Origin: DASQPR01 sp963727415
Lineage (GTDB): Bacteria; Actinomycetota; Actinomycetes; Mycobacteriales; Micromonosporaceae
Direction of reading: 5' to 3'
DNA length: 64,000 nt
NCBI GenBank assembly: GCA_963727415.1
Contig: CAVSGF010000010.1
Location: 124,001-188,000 of the forward strand
Both the position numbers and the translations under genes were made by a program. Every line of letters begins with the position of its first letter. Within the stretch, counting starts at the first letter, position 1. Below, in pieces: positions 55,535 to 64,000 of this stretch. The notes beneath the pieces were generated by a model. That model ran no database searches, was not told where the DNA came from, and saw nothing but the letters and a program-made list of their open reading frames with translations.

Positions 55535-57024
55535 CGGATCACCGCCGCGGCCAGGTGCGCGACCGTGTCGTGGGCCATGGTCAGCACCATCGCCGGTACC
55601 AGGCCGACGGCCAGGGCCAGCAGGGCCAGCGGAGACCAGGCGACCATCTCCCCCACCTTGACCGATGGCGTGGCGCTGCCGACGGCCGGGCTGGCCGTGC
55701 CATGGGTGACCCGGCGCAGCATCCGCATGAAGTACGCCGCGGCGAGCACGCCGCCGATCGCGGCCAGCACACCGAGGACGGTCCACAGCGGCTGGTTCCG
55801 GTCCAGGGAGGCGACGACCGCGAACGCCTCGCCCCAGAAGCCGGCCAGGCCGGGCAGGCCGAGCGAGGCGATCGCCGCGAACGCGAGCAGGCCCGCCAGG
55901 GCCGGAGCGCGTTCGCGGAGACCGCCGAGTTCGGTCAGCAGGCCGGTATGAGTCCGGTACTTGACGGCGCCGACCAGGAAGAACAGCAGGCCGGTGATGA
56001 TGCCGTGAGCGATGTTCCCGATCAGCGCGGCGGTGAACCCGATCGAGGTCATGGTCGCGATCCCAAGGAGCACGAACCCCATGTGCCCGACGCTGGAGTA
56101 GGCGATCAGGCGTTTCAGTTCGGATTGCGCGAGGCAGACCAGGCAGCCGATCAGGATCGCGGCGACGGCCAGCACCCCGAGCGTCGGCGCGACGCGGCGA
56201 GCGGCGTCCGGCAGCACCCCGACGGCGACCCGCAACAGGCCGTAGGTGCCCATCTTCAGCAGCACCCCGGCCAGGATCACCGATCCGACCGTGGGCGCCT
56301 CGGTATGCGCGTCCGGCAGCCAGGTGTGCAGCGGCCACAACGGACTCTTCACCGCGAACGCGAGACCGAGCAGGATGAACGCGCCCAACTGGACATCACC
56401 GGACAGGGCCGCGCCGCGACCGGCCGACAGCACCACCAGGTCGGCGGTACCCGCCTTGACCACCACCAGGAACACTCCGACCAGCAGCAGCACCGATCCG
56501 AACAGCGTGTAGAGCAGGAACTTCACCGAGGCATGCCGCCGCCCGGCGCCACCCCAGCCAGCGATGATCGCGTACATCGGGACCAGTACGACTTCGAAGA
56601 AGATGAAGAACAGCACCAGGTCCAGGGCGAGGAACACGCCGGCGATGCCGACCTCGACCACCAGCAGGAGCGCCACCAGCAGCCGGGCCTGCGCCGCGTC
56701 CTCGACCCGCAACGCGACGTACGCGCAGCACAGCAGGGTCAGCAGCGCGGTGAGCACCACCAGCGGGTACGAGAGCCCGTCCACGCCCAGGTGGAAGCGC
56801 AGCCGGAGCGCGCTCACCCACGGGTAGTCGAGGTCGTGCCAGGGGCGGATCGATCCGCCGGTGACCGGGTGCGCCCGGTCGGCGCCCAGTGCGGCGGCGG
56901 CGGCGAGGGCGAGCGCGGCGGCGGCCGTACCCAGCCATGAGCCGACCCGGTCGGACCTGGCCAGGGCGGCGGCGGCCGCGCCCAGCGCCGGCAGTCCCAG
57001 CGTCACCACGAGCAGCCAGTTCAC
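55531..57024 (-). CDS. nuoM: NADH-quinone oxidoreductase subunit M
   Basis: Second antiporter-like subunit. The GTG at 57024 has GGGAGG upstream; 497 residues starting VNWLLVVTLGLPALGAAAAA. Signature regions: DLVLFFIFFEVVLVPMYAII, AFAVKSPLWPLHTWLPDAHT, RLIAYSSVGHMGFVLLGIAT and GLPGLAGFWGEAFAVVASLD. The pump lysine (FAVKSPLWPLHTWLPDA) and TM5 glutamate (FEVVLVPMY) are present. Overlaps nuoL and nuoN by 4 nt each. Confidence 0.95.
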   Translation of the reverse strand: MNWLLVVTLGLPALGAAAAALARSDRVGSWLGTAAAALALAAAAALGADRAHPVTGGSIRPWHDLDYPWVSALRLRFHLGVDGLSYPLVVLTALLTLLCCAYVALRVEDAAQARLLVALLLVVEVGIAGVFLALDLVLFFIFFEVVLVPMYAIIAGWGGAGRRHASVKFLLYTLFGSVLLLVGVFLVVVKAGTADLVVLSAGRGAALSGDVQLGAFILLGLAFAVKSPLWPLHTWLPDAHTEAPTVGSVILAGVLLKMGTYGLLRVAVGVLPDAARRVAPTLGVLAVAAILIGCLVCLAQSELKRLIAYSSVGHMGFVLLGIATMTSIGFTAALIGNIAHGIITGLLFFLVGAVKYRTHTGLLTELGGLRERAPALAGLLAFAAIASLGLPGLAGFWGEAFAVVASLDRNQPLWTVLGVLAAIGGVLAAAYFMRMLRRVTHGTASPAVGSATPSVKVGEMVAWSPLALLALAVGLVPAMVLTMAHDTVAHLAAAVIR

Positions 57025-58908
57025 CGGAGACCTCCCACGATGACAGCGGCGACCGCGATCAGCAGGGCACCGCCGAACACGGCGGATGCGGCCCGGGGCA
57101 ACGGCCCTCGCTGCCACACGTCGGCGCTGTCGGCGACCGCCTCGGTGCCGCGTCCGGCGCCCTCGACCGCGCCGTCGACGACCGTCTCATCGCCTCGGCG
57201 CACCGCACGGGCGAGCGCGGTGACCGGGCGTACCACCAGCCAGTCCTGTATGGCGTCGCCGTAGAAACCGGAGTCGAAGACCGGCCGGACTCGCCCGAGC
57301 ACCCGGGCGGGGTCGGCGGCCCGGTCGATTCGCCAGGTGTAGAGCGCGGACAGGAACCCGAGCGCGACCAGCAGGACCGACACCACGCTCGGGGTCAGCG
57401 AGACGCCGAACGTGGTGGGGTTGCCCAACTGGTGACTGAACGCGGATGACAGGCCGGCGAACCCGAGCAGCGCGGCCGGCACCGCCAGGACGATGACCGG
57501 CCAGCGCATCAGCGCCGGGGCTTCGTGCGGGCGGCCGCTGCCCCGGTACCGGCCGAAGAACGTACGCAGCCACAGCCGGGTCGACGTACCACGCGGTCAG
57601 CACCACGGTGATCAGCAACGCGACCAGCAGGAGCAGGCCGGCCCAGCGGGGCAGCGCCCCGGCCGGCTCGCCCTTGGCCGTGTCCCACGCCTGCTCGACG
57701 ATCGCGTCCTTGGAGAAGAACCCGGAGAATGGTGGTACCCCGGCCAGCGCCGCCAGGCCGATCGACATGGTCACGAACGTCACCGGAAGGTACCGGCGAA
57801 GGCCACCCATCGTAGCCATCGAGTTGGTGCCGACCGCGTGGATCACGCGCTCCGGCGGCGAGGAACAGCAACGCCTTGAACGCCGCGTGGGTGAGCAGGT
57901 GAAACAGCGCGGTCGACGGATAGCCGAGCGGCGAAGCCCGCGAACATGTACGCCGACCTGGCTGACCGTGCTCCAGGCGAGTACCCGCTTGATGTCGTCC
58001 TGGACGCACGCCGCGAAGGCGGCCGAGCAGCATCGTGATAACGGCGATGACCGCGATCACGGCCAGCAGCCCCGACGACGCCTGGAACAGGCCGGCCAGA
58101 GCCGGGCCAGCACGATCACACCGGCGGCGACCATGGTGGCGGCGTGGATCAGCGCGGAGATCGGGGTCGGGCCGGCCATCGCGTCCGGCAGCCAGGTGTG
58201 CAGCGGGAACTGCGCGCTCTTGCCGGCCACCCCGGCGAGCAGCAGCAGCCCGATGATGGTGATGCGGGCCGGTGACAGCTGCCGCGAGCCGGCGCCAGCA
58301 CCAGGTCGAGCCGGAAGCGTGCCGGTCGCTGATGCCGAGCAGCGCGATGCCGAGCAGGAAGCCGACGTCGCCGAACCGGGTGACCAGGAACGCCTTCACC
58401 GCCGCGGCCGGCGCCTCCGGCAGCGTCCGGTCGTGGCCGATCAGCAGGTACGAGCAGATGCCCATCACCTCCCAGCCGACCAGCAGCACGATCAGGTCGC
58501 CCGAGAGCACGACCAGCAGCATCGCGGCGGTGAACAGGCTGATCTGCGCGGCGTACGGCGCGTACCGGCGGTCCTCGGCGCAGGTACGCCACCGAGTAAA
58601 CCTGGACCGCCAGCGCGACGGTGCCGACCGCGATCGCGACCCACGCCATCGGCAGCGTGGCGATCACGCCGAAGGTAACGGTCAGCGGTCCGAAGTCGAC
58701 CCAGCTCCGGGTCCACTGCGCGGCATCGCCGGAACCGCCGGCCAGCGCGACCACGAGCGCGACCGCGGCGACGAGCGCGACGGCCGCGGCAGCGATGCCC
58801 AGTGCCGCCGCCGCCCGCCGGGATCCACGCGGCAGTACCAGCCCGGTCAGCCCGGCCGCCGCCGGAGCCGCCACCAGCCGTGACGGCGAAACCCACCGCG
58901 GCGCTCAC
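57021..58908 (-). CDS. nuoL: NADH-quinone oxidoreductase subunit L, many frameshifts
   Basis: Largest antiporter-like subunit. The GTG at 58908 overlaps the nuoK stop by 4 nt and the TGA overlaps nuoM. Pieces in several frames give the family in order: LVLPRGSRRAAAALGIAAAA, MLLVVLSGDLIVLLVGWEVM with GICSYLLIGHDRTLPEAP, KAFLVTRFGDVGFLLGIALL, then MGGLRRYLPVTFVTMSIGLA with LAGVPPFSGFFSKDAIVEQA, and a C-terminal FDSGFYGDAIQDWLVVRPVT. At least eight one-base indels are needed (for example CTGCGCCGAG for CTGGCCGAG near 58,582). With nuoK and nuoM intact on either side, sequence error is more likely than decay. Confidence 0.88.
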
Positions 58909-59300
58909 GAGGCGGTCTTCGTGACGTCGAGGGCGGCCGGCTGCGCCGAAGTCGGCTCATCGGTGGCCAGGTGAGCCACGTCGTCTTCGGGGATCCGCTC
59001 GCCCAGCGGTACCGAATCGGCGGCGATGCTGCCCCGCAGCCGATACAGCTGCAGCACGATGGCCAGCCCGACGCCGATCTCGGCGGCGGCCAGCACGATG
59101 ACGAACAGGGCGAAGACGTTCCCCGCGTGCGGCAGGTTCGTCGTGACCGTGTTGTCGGCCGTCACGAGCACCAGGTTGACGGCGTTGAGCAGCAACTCGA
59201 CGGCGGCCAGCAGCAGCACCGCGTTACGGCGGACCAGAACGCCGTAGATACCGAGGCCGAACAGGGCGGCGGCGACCAGGTACCCAATGACCGGGTGCAT
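58905..59300 (-). CDS. nuoK: NADH-quinone oxidoreductase subunit K
   Basis: Small three-span membrane subunit. From ATG 59300 (AGGAGG upstream): MHPVIGYLVAAALFGLGIYG, then LLAAVELLLNAVNLVLVTAD with the two conserved membrane Glu and VFALFVIVLAAAEIGVGLAI. A hydrophilic C-terminal tail brings it to 131 residues, about 30 longer than E. coli NuoK. Overlaps nuoJ by one base. Confidence 0.95.
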   Translation of the reverse strand: MHPVIGYLVAAALFGLGIYGVLVRRNAVLLLAAVELLLNAVNLVLVTADNTVTTNLPHAGNVFALFVIVLAAAEIGVGLAIVLQLYRLRGSIAADSVPLGERIPEDDVAHLATDEPTSAQPAALDVTKTAS

Positions 59301-59830
59301 CAGCGCTCCTCCTGGGACGATTCCCCGCGTGAGTCGTGGCCACGAACCGGCCGGGACACCACGATCGCGCCGACCAGGGCAGCCAGCAGCAGGATCGACA
59401 GCACTTCGAACGGCAGCGCCCAGGACCGGAACACGGCGGCGCCGATGTTCGCCGCCGTGCCGGCCGGAGGGCGGGCCACGTACGACCAATGGAACGCGTC
59501 GACGAGCAGGGCGCCGAGGCCGAGTCCGGCGGCACCGCCGATCACCGCCCCGGTGGAGCGGGGCCGGTCCATGTCCGGGGACGACCCGATCGGGGCCCGG
59601 GTCAGCATCACCGCGAACAGCAACAGCACCACCACCGCGCCGACATACAGCAGGACCTGTACCCAGGCGACCAGCTCGGCACCGAGCACCAGGTACATCC
59701 CGGCCAGGGCGGCCAGCGTCACCACCAGCCACAGCCCGGCGCGTACCAGATGAGTGGTCGCGACCACCCGCACGCCGGCACCGACGGCCAGCACGCCCAG
59801 TGCGAGCAGCAACACGTCCGCCGTGGTCAT
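59300..59830 (-). CDS. nuoJ: NADH-quinone oxidoreductase subunit J
   Basis: Membrane subunit with five spans; 176 residues. MTTADVLLLALGVLAVGAGV, LVVTLAALAGMYLVLGAELV, AWVQVLLYVGAVVVLLLFAV contain the conserved pi-bulge helix (TM3) typical of NuoJ; a later span is LPFEVLSILLLAALVGAIVV. Overlaps nuoI by 4 nt. Confidence 0.94.
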   Translation of the reverse strand: MTTADVLLLALGVLAVGAGVRVVATTHLVRAGLWLVVTLAALAGMYLVLGAELVAWVQVLLYVGAVVVLLLFAVMLTRAPIGSSPDMDRPRSTGAVIGGAAGLGLGALLVDAFHWSYVARPPAGTAANIGAAVFRSWALPFEVLSILLLAALVGAIVVSRPVRGHDSRGESSQEER

Positions 59831-60348
59831 GCGCCCGGGGCCTTGCGTGCGGCGGCGGCCTCTTCCTTGGCCGGCTCGCCCTGCTGGTCATGCGCGGGCG
59901 GGGCCGGGACCGTCCACATCCACTCCCGCAGCGTGTCCTTCTCGTGCAGCAGGTCCCGGATGTCGTATTCGGCGTATTCGAACTCCGGAGACCAGAACAG
60001 CGCGTCGAACGGGCACGCCTCGATGCAGATGCCGCAGTACATGCACAGGGAGAAGTCGATGGCGAACCGGTCAAGGACGTTGCGCTGGCGCGGCCGGGCG
60101 GCGCCGGGGACCACCACCTCTTCCTTGTGCGAGTCGATGTAGATGCACCAATCTGGACATTCGCGAGCGCAGAGCATGCAGACGGTGCAGTTCTCTTCCA
60201 GCAGGCCGATGACGCCCCGGGAGCGCGGGGGCAAGTCCGGCTCGACGTCCGGGTACTGGCGGGTGTGCGCCGGACGGAGCATGGTTTTCAGCGTTACCGC
60301 GAGGCCCTTCGCAAGGCCGGTTCCGGGTACGTCGCTCATGCCGCTCAC
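59827..60348 (-). CDS. nuoI: NADH-quinone oxidoreductase subunit I (two 4Fe-4S)
   Basis: Peripheral-arm ferredoxin subunit passing electrons to cluster N2. 173 residues from GTG 60348 (second start ATG 60339): LAVTLKTMLRPAHTRQYPDV, then CTVCMLCARECP and CMYCGICIEACP, the two complete CxxCxxCxxxCP motifs. C-terminal tail is Ala/Glu-rich. Preceded by 422 bp of repeat-bearing non-coding DNA, so the I-N block may have a separate promoter from nuoH. Confidence 0.95.
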   Translation of the reverse strand: MSGMSDVPGTGLAKGLAVTLKTMLRPAHTRQYPDVEPDLPPRSRGVIGLLEENCTVCMLCARECPDWCIYIDSHKEEVVVPGAARPRQRNVLDRFAIDFSLCMYCGICIEACPFDALFWSPEFEYAEYDIRDLLHEKDTLREWMWTVPAPPAHDQQGEPAKEEAAAARKAPGA

Positions 60349-60770
60349 AGGTCACATCATCGCGTGTTACGGCCGACAGGGCGAGGACCGGGGGGTACGG
60401 AACCGGAATCCGATACGGACGGTGGCCGGCGAGGCAGGTCGGCCGCGTCGCCGGAGCGGCAGCCCAACGCTCCGTGATCAAGTGCACGATCTTGAACCGT
60501 GGACGCGCCATGGCGACTGTGGCTGCACGAGATCTTGCACCCAGTCACGCACTCGATCACCTGGCCTCAGGTCCCGTGATCAAGTGCGAGATCTTGAGCA
60601 CCAGGCGCGCTATGGCGACGTCGGATGCACTCGGTGGTGCACTTGATCATGGGATCCCCAGGCTCACGTTCGGAATCCACCCAGCTGCCCCGGTCATCGC
60701 CGCCCACCCTGGGCCGGTAACCGCGTCCCGTCCGGCCGTGGCACCCACCAGGGCAACTGCCCGAATCGGA
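60349..60770. other. nuoH-nuoI gap with REP-like repeats
   Basis: 422 bp inside an otherwise tightly overlapping operon. It contains related and inverted repeats at 60473-60650 and no credible gene. Confidence 0.6.
60473..60650. repeat. REP-like direct and inverted repeats
   Basis: Two 45-nt direct repeats (60473-60517 and 60575-60619) start CCGTGATCAAGTGC and end GCGC(C/T)ATGGCGAC, matching at about 34 of 45 positions. GTGCACTTGATCAT (60637-60650) is an inverted copy of their start; GATCTTG and its neighbours recur several times. So the region can form long hairpins. It looks like a repetitive extragenic palindrome family that probably recurs elsewhere in the genome. Confidence 0.8.
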
Positions 60771-61748
60771 TCAGCTGATCGCGATCCGTACGGCGGCGGT
60801 CAGCACCAACTGCGCCAGCGCCAGCGGCACCAGGACCAGCCAGCACAGCCGCTGCAGCTGGTCCTCTCGCAGCCTCGGGTACGACACCCGGAACCAGATC
60901 ACCACGAACGACACCAGGAACACCTTGATCAGCGTCCACAACCAGCCGAGGTGATCGTCGAACGGACCCTTCCAGCCGCCGAGGAACAGAACCGTGGTCA
61001 GCGCCGCGATCACGACGATGCCGGCGTACTCGGCGAGCAGGAAAAAGGCGAACCGCAACCCGGTGTACTCGGTCATGTAGCCGAACACCAGCTCGGAGTC
61101 CGCGACCGGCATGTCGAACGGCGGGCGCCGGATCTCAGCCAGCCCGGTGACGAAGAACACGATCGCGGCGGGCAATTGCCACAGCAGCCACCACGGCCGC
61201 CACGCATGCACGATGCCCGGCAACGACAGCGTGCCCGCGGCCATCGCGACACTCGCCGCCGACAGTACGAATGGCAGCTCGTACCCGAGCAGTTGCGCCG
61301 CCGCTCGCAAGCCACCGAGCAGCGAGAACTTGTTCGCCGATGCCCATCCGGACATGAGTACCGCGACCACGCCGACGCCCAGCACCGCGAGCGCCACGAA
61401 CAGCCCGATGTCCAGCGGCTGGCCGACCAGGTAGTCGTGCGGGCCGAGCGGGATGACGAGCAGCACGATCAGGTACGGCACCAGCGCCACGATCGGCGCC
61501 AGCCGGAACACCGGCCGGTCGGCGTCGCGTGGCGTCACGTCCTCCTTCTGGACGAACTTGACGCCATCGGCGATCAGCTGTGCCCAGCCGTGAAACGCGC
61601 CGGCGTACATCGGACCGAGCCGGCCCTGCATGTGTGCCATCACCTTGTGCTCGGTCTGGCCAACGATCAGGGGCAACGTCAGGAACGCGACGACGACGCC
61701 GGCCACCCGGACGATTACCTCAAGCCATACCGGCATGCCTGCGAGCAT
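60771..61748 (-). CDS. nuoH: NADH-quinone oxidoreductase subunit H
   Basis: Membrane subunit that forms the quinone-access channel. 325 residues, eight spans. Conserved: KVMAHMQGRLGPMYAGAFHG, QLIADGVKFVQKEDVTPRDA, LGYELPFVLSAASVAM, RRPPFDMPVADSELVFGYMT and EYTGLRFAFFLLAEYAGI, with the charged residues of the E-channel in place. ATG 61748 or 61736. Lies 134 nt after nuoC; nuoD, usually between C and H, is absent. Confidence 0.95.
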   Translation of the reverse strand: MLAGMPVWLEVIVRVAGVVVAFLTLPLIVGQTEHKVMAHMQGRLGPMYAGAFHGWAQLIADGVKFVQKEDVTPRDADRPVFRLAPIVALVPYLIVLLVIPLGPHDYLVGQPLDIGLFVALAVLGVGVVAVLMSGWASANKFSLLGGLRAAAQLLGYELPFVLSAASVAMAAGTLSLPGIVHAWRPWWLLWQLPAAIVFFVTGLAEIRRPPFDMPVADSELVFGYMTEYTGLRFAFFLLAEYAGIVVIAALTTVLFLGGWKGPFDDHLGWLWTLIKVFLVSFVVIWFRVSYPRLREDQLQRLCWLVLVPLALAQLVLTAAVRIAIS

Positions 61749-61882
61749 AGAGCGTCACGGCGGCCAGGTCGGTAACCGGACACTCACCAAGCCGGACAAC
61801 ATCAAGACAACACGAACGCCAGACCGCATGGAAGCCGCGCGCCGCCACGGCACGGCAACGGCCAAGGCCCAGCCACACCGGA

Positions 61883-62497
61883 CTACTCGTCCGGCGGACC
61901 CCACTCACCCGGTGCCGGTACGCCCGGCGGCCGCATCGGCGCCCGTTTTGCCACCGACGAGGCGTGTGACTCGCCCGGCTCCTTCGCACCCGGCCAGGCC
62001 TTGGCCACCCGGGACGCGAGCACGAACTCCTTGCGCAGCGGATGCCCCTCGAACGTCGGCGGCAACAGCAGCGGCTTCAGGTCTCCGTGACCGGGAAAGT
62101 CAATGTCGAACATCTCGTGCGTCTCGCGCTCGTGCCAGGCCGCGCCCGGGTAGACGGCGACGGCCGACGACACCGCCGCGCCATCGCGCTCAATGGCGGT
62201 CCGGATCAGCAGGCCGTACCGGTTCCGGGTGGACCAGACGTGCGCGACCACGGTGAAGCCCGCCTCAAGCTCATCCACCGCGGACAGCCAGTCGAAGAAG
62301 TCGCAGCCCATCTCGTCGCGGGCGGTTCGCAGCGCGTCGACCCAGATCGCCGCCGGTACGTCGACGGTGGCGCGCGCCCACGCGTCACCACCGGAGACCG
62401 ACGCGGTCACGCGCTCGTCGCCCGAGCCGGTCAGGTACGGCCCGAGCGCGTCGCTGAACCGGGCGCCCAGCGCTTCGGGGTCCGGTGGCATGGTCAC
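61883..62497 (-). CDS. nuoC: NADH-quinone oxidoreductase subunit C
   Basis: 30-kDa-type peripheral subunit. 204 residues from GTG 62497: CDFFDWLSAVDELEAGFTVV, VWSTRNRYGLLIRTAIERDG, then the signature ERETHEMFDIDFPGHGDLKP, LLLPPTFEGHPLRKEFVL. The C-terminal tail is Pro/Gly/Ala-rich. It starts the cluster C-H-I-J-K-L-M-N; nuoA, B and D are not in the window, so the protein must work with subunits encoded elsewhere if this enzyme is functional. Confidence 0.93.
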   Translation of the reverse strand: MTMPPDPEALGARFSDALGPYLTGSGDERVTASVSGGDAWARATVDVPAAIWVDALRTARDEMGCDFFDWLSAVDELEAGFTVVAHVWSTRNRYGLLIRTAIERDGAAVSSAVAVYPGAAWHERETHEMFDIDFPGHGDLKPLLLPPTFEGHPLRKEFVLASRVAKAWPGAKEPGESHASSVAKRAPMRPPGVPAPGEWGPPDE

Positions 62498-62529
62498 CGC
62501 CAGATCGTAACGCTGGCAAGATGGAGACC

Positions 62530-63048
62530 ATGCACGTACTCGTCGCGGAAGGCATGCGCAAGGCCGCGATCGCCTGGATCACCGCTGGGACGGCCGGCCC
62601 GTACCCGGTCTGGTGCTTGTGGATCGAGGCGCCGGGGCCGGACGGAGCCGGCCAGCAGGCCGCGCTGTTCCTGGTCGGCGGCGGCGACGAGCAGCCGGTA
62701 CCGGGTTTGGACGGAGCCGCGACCGCGACCGTGAGTGCGCGGGGCGACCACGGCGGGCGGATCGTCTCCTGGACCGCGGCCGTGACGACGGTCGAGCCGG
62801 GCAGCGATGCGTGGACCGAGGTGGCACCCGCGCTGGCGGCCAAGCGGCTCAACGCGTCCGGCACGTCCGAGGCGGTGGTGACGCGGTGGGCGGCCACGTC
62901 GCGCATCTACCGGCTGACGCCGGCCACCGAGGACGTGCTGGAGATGCCCGACGGGTCGCTGGCCACCGCCCCGATCCGGACCCCCGCCTCGCGACGCACC
63001 GCCAACCCGTTCCGGCTGCACAAAGTACGCAGGCCCCGGGCCCTCTAG
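62530..63048 (+). CDS. Conserved hypothetical protein
   Basis: 172 residues from ATG 62530 (TGGAG upstream; ATG 62521 is possible). MHVLVAEGMRKAAIAWITAG, PYPVWCLWIEAPGPDGAGQQ, ATVSARGDHGGRIVSWTAAV, VEPGSDAWTEVAPALAAKRL, TRWAATSRIYRLTPATEDVL. The pattern of beta-rich segments and KRLN...RW is reminiscent of split-barrel flavin-binding proteins, but I am not sure. Divergent from nuoC and overlapping the phzF-like gene by 4 nt at the 3' end. Confidence 0.75.
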   Translation: MHVLVAEGMRKAAIAWITAGTAGPYPVWCLWIEAPGPDGAGQQAALFLVGGGDEQPVPGLDGAATATVSARGDHGGRIVSWTAAVTTVEPGSDAWTEVAPALAAKRLNASGTSEAVVTRWAATSRIYRLTPATEDVLEMPDGSLATAPIRTPASRRTANPFRLHKVRRPRAL

Positions 63049-63935
63049 GAATCCGCTCCGGTACCGGCTCGCAGCGGCGGCACCACGATCGAACCGCGCG
63101 CGACCGCCTGCACCGCGCCCCGTACGGTGGCCCGGGTTACCTGCCCCGATACCGCCGTCACCGTGCACTCCAGCGTGGAGGGCCGGCCGATCTCGACCCC
63201 CTGGCTGATCGTGTACGCGGACTCGCCGTCACCCGGCAGTAGCCCGCCGGCCACCAACCACACCCCGAAACCCAGCGCCGCCGAGCCGGTCGCCGGATCT
63301 TCCGGGACGCCGACGCCGGGGACGAACACCCGGGTACGCGATGACCGTGTGCCCGGGTCCCACGCGGTCACCACCAAGTCCGAGATCCCGTGCGACCGGG
63401 CCAGCGCGGCGTCGGCCCCGGCTCGGGCCAGCGCGTCCGGCCGCACCGGGAGGTAGGTGAACTCCAAGCCGCAGCCCGCCGTCCGAGGCGCTGGACCGGC
63501 GTAGTCGTCGCGGGACAGGCCGGCGATGGCCAGCAGCGGTTCCGGGTCGAGTTCCGGGCCAACGGTCGCGGTACCGCCGGTGAGCAGCGCCCAGCCGTCC
63601 GCGTTCACGTCGATCGGCAGCAGCCCGGCGCCGCACTCCTGGACCACGGTCCCGGGCTGGATCAGCCCCTGGCGCATCTGCACGACGGCGGCGCCGACGC
63701 TGGGGTGGCCGGCGAACGGCAGCTCCGTTTCGGGGGTGAAGATGCGTACCCGGTAGGTCGCGCCGGCCTGGGTCGGCGGCAGCACGAAGATGGTTTCGGA
63801 GAGGTGGAACTCGTTGGCGAGGGCCTGCATCTGGGCGGATTCGAGCCCGTCGGCCCCGAAGACGACCGCCAGCGGATTGCCGGCGTACGGCCGGTCCGTG
63901 AAGACATCGACGATCTCGTACTGGAGTGCCTGCAT
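63045..63935 (-). CDS. PhzF family isomerase
   Basis: 296 residues from ATG 63935. YEIVDVFTDRPYAGNPLAVV, ALANEFHLSETIFVLPP (catalytic Glu in FHLSET), YRVRIFTPETELPFAGHPSV, and in the second half RTRVFVPGVGVPEDPATGSA (DPATGSA loop). These are hallmarks of the two-lobed PhzF fold of diaminopimelate-epimerase-like isomerases. Real substrates of most members are unknown; no phenazine genes lie near. An in-frame start at 63998 is less likely. Confidence 0.93.
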   Translation of the reverse strand: MQALQYEIVDVFTDRPYAGNPLAVVFGADGLESAQMQALANEFHLSETIFVLPPTQAGATYRVRIFTPETELPFAGHPSVGAAVVQMRQGLIQPGTVVQECGAGLLPIDVNADGWALLTGGTATVGPELDPEPLLAIAGLSRDDYAGPAPRTAGCGLEFTYLPVRPDALARAGADAALARSHGISDLVVTAWDPGTRSSRTRVFVPGVGVPEDPATGSAALGFGVWLVAGGLLPGDGESAYTISQGVEIGRPSTLECTVTAVSGQVTRATVRGAVQAVARGSIVVPPLRAGTGADS

Positions 63936-64000
63936 TGCGGTAACGCTACCCACCCCGGTCAGTCGCCCGCGGCGCCCCACCGTACCCGTTGTCGCCACCG

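Overview
The window is high-GC actinobacterial DNA. Protein sequences such as RpoB (start MAASRPAKTSS), EF-Tu and SecY, the zinc-binding (C+) forms of S14, L33 and L36, and frequent GTG starts with 1-4 nt gene overlaps all point to the Actinomycetota. My best guess is the family Micromonosporaceae; that is inference from sequence flavour, not from a search.

Layout. Positions 1-38,300 hold the core ribosomal and transcription supercluster, almost all on the minus strand. Read in transcription order (right to left) it is: tRNA-Thr, tRNA-Met, rpmG, two MaoC-type dehydratase genes (hadA/hadB-like), tRNA-Trp, secE-nusG, rplK-rplA, rplJ-rplL, rpoB-rpoC, two small membrane-protein genes, rpsL-rpsG-fusA-tuf (str), rpsJ to rpsQ (S10), rplN to rplO (spc), secY-adk-map, then infA-rpmJ-rpsM-rpsK-rpsD-rpoA (alpha), which runs off the left edge. 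A plus-strand methyltransferase and a minus-strand DUF1707 protein sit between map and infA.

Positions 38,700-50,420, between tRNA-Thr/Met and tRNA-Tyr, form an accessory segment. It holds a membrane c-di-GMP (GGDEF/EAL) protein preceded by a tiny secreted-peptide gene with an SPLDATWS repeat, a TetR-controlled flavoprotein gene split by an intact ISAs1-type insertion sequence (10-bp target duplication), a NagZ-like lipoprotein, a deletion chimera of a DNRLRE/CBM96 domain and a phosphoesterase tail, an SRA-HNH (modification-dependent restriction) nuclease, a DMT permease and a dead tyrosine-integrase gene near tRNA-Tyr. This resembles the scar of an integrative element that used tRNA-Tyr. Positions 50,480-64,000 return to conserved chromosome: tRNA-Tyr, YajQ, a GH25 lysozyme with a polyglutamine tail, HtpX, a partial complex I operon (nuoC, H, I, J, K, L, M, N, without A, B, D, E, F, G) and a PhzF-like isomerase.

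Quality caveat. Several essential genes (rpoA, rpsD, rpsM, rpoB, rplL) and also nuoL, htpX and the GGDEF/EAL gene carry single-base indels, mostly extra C or G. They cluster at about 0.4-2.6, 30-33 and 57.5-58.9 kb and are best read as sequencing or assembly errors. By contrast the IS insertion, the integrase stop codon and the phosphoesterase chimera look like real decay.

Regulatory structure is rich: a textbook intrinsic terminator after rpoC, an attenuator-like hairpin before rplJ, a ladder of mutually exclusive hairpins before rpsJ, a 25-nt element shared by the rpsJ and rpsL leaders, a 33-bp TetR operator, and three separate repeat arrays.
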